Shown here piece after piece: positions 60,471 through 64,000 of a stretch of 64,000 nt of DNA (its first letter is position 1; each line of letters opens with the position of its first letter). The notes below the pieces were generated by a model that was given only the letters and a program-made list of their open reading frames with translations, was not told the DNA's origin and did not search any database. This DNA comes from Sipunculus nudus (lineage: Eukaryota > Annelida > Sipuncula > Golfingiida > Sipunculidae), in contig CM049320.1 in assembly GCA_026874595.1 (NCBI GenBank), positions 46,760,714 through 46,824,713 on the forward strand. The letters run 5' to 3'. The position numbers and the translations under genes are program-made.

Positions 60471-62833
60471 ACAATGAATCTGATGTCTGAACCAGCATAT
60501 CATAAGGGAAAGAGTAACAAATTGAACAGAAACAGACACTTGCATATATGCTGCAATCACCTGCCTAATTCTGATTAATCTGATGTCTGAACCAGCGTAT
60601 CATATGTGAAAGAGTACCAAAGTGAAGTACGTACAGGAACTGACACGAGAATATATGTTGAAATCTCAGAACAAAAATATAGTAAAATAAATTTAAAAAC
60701 ACCTTTACCTCAAAACTGCAAAATTTTCCTGCTTGCAATCTGATTATGGCATTAGTTAAACATGCTAGAATAGTTGTTTGATGCAGTAACAAGAGCTGGT
60801 GCCAAACCTTCCGTCTGCATCGATATTGTGAAGAGAAGCCAGAAACACCCGGTCCATGCAAAAGCGCGGCAAACCTCAGTTTTGACATCAGTTTTGATGT
60901 TCACTGCACGGTCATATACTGTCACTTTAACTGCCTAACGTTTTGAAATTCATGATAAGAATTTAGTTACCCTTTCAGGGAACATAGTATTTACAAATTA
61001 ATTTGCCAATACTCCATGACAGTGATAGCAAGCAAATTATACCGTAAAATCTGTGAAATTTTGTACCTCGATGAATTTTGTATACGGTCTTTCTTCAATA
61101 ACCATAATTATTAAAATGACATGTTAAATTTCGTACTACCGATGGTCTGTTACGCCATATTTGACGTTAGCAGGACTGCCACGAATGTAACACTGACGAA
61201 ACCTCACCCTGTTATCTGGTTTTGAACAAGCCTACCGGTCCCATCGATGTAAATGCCATGCTATTGATAATTAATATGAATTATATCTACATCATATAGA
61301 ATGTAATTTGACTGAAAACTAAGATTTTTGTTTCAGTGACAATAAAAAAAACATAAATCATCTTGAATGTGAGTTGCTTAATTGTCTTGGATGCGAGCGA
61401 CACACCTTGAATAACTGACAGACGTCCATGAAGTTTGACGGAGGTTGGAAATTGGATAATCAGGATTAACTCTGTAAATGATCTCAAGACCACTAGCTTT
61501 ACGTGCATCATAAAGGGGAATTTCCATGTGTAAGCCAGGTTCAAATTGGTCTCTTTCAAGCAAGCTCAGCTCTCCAATGTACGCATGTAATGCCAGTGTT
61601 AATCAGTTTGAAAATTAATGCTAATTCCCATTAAAATGTTTACAAGAAAATATCTTTAATGTCACACCAGAACAACTCAGTTTCGAGTAACCAGGCTCCA
61701 TATCACCCAACAAACAAGTCACACGAGGTCAAACGGTACATCAAAGCGCTGGCAAACGTTCATGAAGTTTAACAGAGGTTAGATATTTGATTTTGGATAA
61801 TCAGGATCGATTAACTCTTTAAGTGATCTTAAGACCTCTAGCTTTTTGTCTACCATTAGTGGGGATTTCCATGCGTAAGCCACCTGAAAAACGATCTCTC
61901 CGGGCAAAGCCCCGGATGTCACGCAAGTATTTACGGGTGTCGAGCTTCATGACAGGATTAAATCCTTCAGATATACTTATAGATTCCTTTTCCAAACTGA
62001 TTTTAATATAAAATAAACAACACAAGTATAGAAAATTATGTTTTATTTATGAAACTTCATGGTTCACACGGATGAATGCAAAATCGGCGAGTGAATACTT
62101 TAGGCTCCTATTATTGCCCACTGCCGATGAGGCATCTTAACATGTCAAGACCATAATTTTAAAACTGCTGAAATGGACTGTTAAATTTCAGACTTCCACA
62201 TATTTAATTATTTTTTTCTGTACGAAATTATTCAGAATTGGATGATATTCACAACACAGAAGGGTCTGTTAGCTAATATATATATATAATATATATATAT
62301 ATATGTGTATATAATATATATAAATGTGTGTGTGTGTGTAACATACTCTTCATTAACTGGGAATATTAACCCTGTTAAACATTTTACACATATAACAGAC
62401 ATTGTTATATAAATCAAATAGAAAAGTTTATGGTAACTTAAGTATATTAGGGAGAGCTTAATGTAGCAAGCAATATATATTCTTTTTATGAGTATAGGGA
62501 ATGTCAAAATCAACGGTAAATACAGATTTCATGACTTCAAATATGTTCGAAATTGGTGAAACAATATATTTTAGTTTCAAAACAATTAATTACTGTATCT
62601 TACATTTGCTTAATTATTTGTTCAAAATGGCGCTCCATTGGTCACATCACATTGTTTCTTGGGCTTATTTCCTTTCCATTGAACACTAAGCAACTTGAGT
62701 AATTATCTAAGTACGTATTTTGCATTAATTACCAAATTTCTTTTTAAATAAATTCATAAATATATATATCCTTCTCCCAGCTCCATTGAAATATCATCAG
62801 ACAGGCCATCTTTTGCTGCTTTTCTGGAGGCAT
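60471..62833. other. Interior of the 9.8-kb transposon; no supportable gene
   Basis: An open frame starting MSKLRFAALLHGPGV on minus at 60888 runs to a possible donor GTAAAG near 60709 and could be an upstream exon of the element's gene, but nothing else supports this. 61380-61560 and 61740-61900 are diverged direct copies (tttggataatcaggat, aagaccactagcttt). A TA/TG dinucleotide tract lies at 62274-62340. Confidence 0.4.
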
Positions 62834-62964
62834 TGTGCAGCAGATTGGCAAGGTTGTGCACCTTGAACATTATCTAGGGAACCTAATGAAAACATTCATA
62901 TACAACAACCTAATATAGCACGCCATGTCAGTTTTTACCACAAAGCTGGGTTTTGCTCCCTGGG
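62834..62964 (-). repeat. Right terminal inverted repeat of the 9.8-kb transposon
   Basis: In reverse complement it begins cccagggagcaaaaccc, includes actgacatggcgtgctat and ttcaaggtgcacaa, and ends near ctgctgcaca, pairing with the left terminus. Confidence 0.75.
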
Positions 62965-62991
62965 TATATAGTGGACATAACATGGACTTAC

Positions 62992-63129
62992 TTCTTCTGA
63001 TGCTTGAACCACCTGTTGTTTAAGGAATGGTCTCACCAGAGGCAACAGGTTACAGTGGACATCAGCAATGTTTATCACACGTGCCATGGCTGCAACAAAT
63101 CCAACTGCTCCCTGACGTATCCACATTCC
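62992..63129 (-). CDS. PIK3R4: VPS15/PIK3R4, exon 1 of those visible
   Basis: A 138-base exon of 46 codons, phase 0 at both ends. It begins GMWIRQGAVGFVAAMARVIN, passes through NIADVHCNLLPLV and ends VVQASEE before GTAAGT. The acceptor is cattattctcag. An alternative acceptor 36 bases upstream (gtcacag) would add KYCGLSHYSQG in frame up to the same codon. WxRxGAxGFV..A then ADVxCxLxP is the VPS15 signature of the helical repeats that follow the pseudokinase domain. The class III PI3-kinase complexes built on this subunit make PI3P for autophagosome formation and endosome sorting. The transposon right end lies only 27 bases beyond the donor. Confidence 0.93.
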
Positions 63130-63139
63130 CTGAGAATAA

Positions 63140-63770
63140 TGAGACAGTCCACAGTACTTCTGTGACAGTGAGACAGACAACAATCAGTCTGTTACATTGA
63201 CACAGTCCACAATCAGACTGTTACAGTGAGACAGTCCAAAATCAGCCTGTCAAGAAGAGACAGTCCACCATCAGTCTGTTACATTAAGAAAGTCCATAAG
63301 CAGTCTGTTAAGATGAGACAACAATCATTCTATTACAATGAGAAAGTCCACAATCAGTCTGTTACAGTGAGACAGCCCACAATCAGCCTGTTACCATGAG
63401 ACAGTAACAATCAGTCTGTCAAGATGAGACAGTCCACAATTAGAATGTTACAATGAGACAGTCCACAATCAGACTGCTACATTGAGACGGTCCACAATCA
63501 GACTGTTACAATGAGACAGTCCACAATCAGACTGCTACATTGAGACAGTCCACTTTCGGTCTGTTACAATGAGACAGTCCACAATCAGACTGCTACATTG
63601 AGACATTCCACAATCAGACTGTTACAATGAGACAAGTCCACAATCAGTCTGTTACAGTTAGACAGTCCACAATCAGTCTAATACCATAAGACAGTAATGA
63701 TCAGTCTGTCAAGATCAGACAGTCCACAATCAGACTGTTACGATGAGACATGTCCACAATCAGTAATTGA
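63140..63770. repeat. 29-bp array abutting the exon 1 acceptor
   Basis: About 21 copies of tccacaatcagactgttaca plus atgagacag. On the sense strand each unit reads ctgtctcattgtaacag followed by tctgattgtgga. The true acceptor context is gtggactgtctcattattctcag, so the functional pyrimidine tract and AG resemble a variant monomer. Confidence 0.9.
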
Positions 63771-64000
63771 TGATGATGGGACAAACAAATTTTGATGTTA
63801 ATATAATTCCAAAGTTAATACCAACGTTCTATAAAACCTTCTATATGTCATGAGCTGATGTGTTAAAATGTAATCCTGAGTACACAGATGAAGTTATATC
63901 TCAGCCATTATGGAAAAAAAATGGTTGAAATTAGGTAAAAAATCTGTATTTTATAACAAACTCTCTTCTTTAGGCATAAATTTTATAGGAGACCTAATAA
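63771..64000. other. Intronic DNA with no visible feature
   Basis: AT-rich sequence to the window edge with no exon, repeat or open frame recognised. Confidence 0.5.

Larger units (their letters stand above)
53158..62964. mobile_element. 9.8-kb DNA transposon with CCCAGGGAGCAAA inverted repeats
   Basis: Terminal inverted repeats start CCCAGGGAGCAAA at both ends, extend imperfectly for about 115-130 bp (shared ctgacatggc.tgc.atatt.gg and aaggtgcacaa), and are bordered by TA (53156-53157 and 62965-62966). Removing the element joins the 80-bp array directly to the exon 1 donor, which supports the boundaries independently. It carries one decayed long gene on the minus strand (53687-57564), a nested LINE fragment, other nested repeats and two homopolymer runs. 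The superfamily is not recognised from the termini. Confidence 0.8.

Noticed and set aside
53158-62964. piggyBac or Kolobok assignment for the CCC-starting inverted repeats
   Set aside because: Those groups duplicate TTAA. The borders here are TA, and the encoded protein does not resemble the proteins I know from those groups.
63140-63770. CRISPR-like 29-bp repeats
   Set aside because: The 29-bp units follow each other directly with no intervening unique spacers and grade into a splice acceptor.

Overview
The window looks like nuclear DNA from a lophotrochozoan animal, most probably a bivalve mollusc. The only conserved host gene is intron-rich and encodes a metazoan VPS15/PIK3R4. The rest is AT-rich repeat DNA of a kind common in bivalves: pearl/Helentron-like non-autonomous elements with tandem cores, tgaccttgacctttg-rich dispersed repeats, a Penelope-like element and a tRNA-derived SINE. 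No bacterial-type gene, operon or CRISPR array is present. The species call is inference.

Host gene. Four exons of PIK3R4/VPS15 lie on the minus strand and read right to left: 62992-63129, 47598-47774, 42421-42477 and 27591-27634. Their reading phases join exactly. Together they encode about 138 residues of the C-terminal helical (HEAT) region and the start of the linker before the WD40 propeller. VPS15 is the regulatory pseudokinase subunit of the class III PI3-kinase VPS34 complexes in autophagy and endosomal sorting. The introns are about 15.2, 5.1 and 14.8 kb and consist almost entirely of repeats. The kinase end lies beyond the right edge and the WD40 end beyond the left edge.

Layout. 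1-2515: a 41-bp satellite split by a pearl/Helentron-like element. 2516-12752: a roughly 100-bp satellite with a 2,199-bp higher-order repeat. 12753-14680: dispersed repeats. 14681-19210: a roughly 150-bp tandem array split by a 3.37-kb TA-flanked inverted-repeat element (15225-18591). 19211-25440: further dispersed repeats, including a second Helentron-like element. 25441-27436: low-information DNA. 27437-36297: exon 4 between a 29-bp array and an 8.6-kb 47-bp minisatellite, itself interrupted by a small hairpin-ended element. 36298-42420: dispersed repeats, a SINE and a 370-bp tandem family. 42421-47597: exon 3, a Penelope-like element and a second TA-flanked inverted-repeat element. 47598-51942: exon 2, an acceptor-derived minisatellite and a third Helentron-like element. 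51943-62991: an 80-bp array copied from the exon 1 donor junction, then a 9.8-kb DNA transposon carrying a decayed gene of an uncharacterised multicopy invertebrate family and a nested LINE. 62992-64000: exon 1 and a 29-bp array abutting its acceptor.

Most notable pattern. Minisatellites in this gene appear to have grown out of its own splice junctions. The 80-bp array repeats the last exonic and first intronic bases of exon 1 and carries about 45 GTAAGT motifs in the sense direction. The repeat before exon 2 copies its acceptor plus the first exonic bases. The 29-bp array before exon 1 copies its polypyrimidine/AG segment. A transposon bounded by CCCAGGGAGCAAA inverted repeats and TA later separated the donor-derived array from its source exon. 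The long open frames inside the satellites are by-products of the repeats and are not genes.
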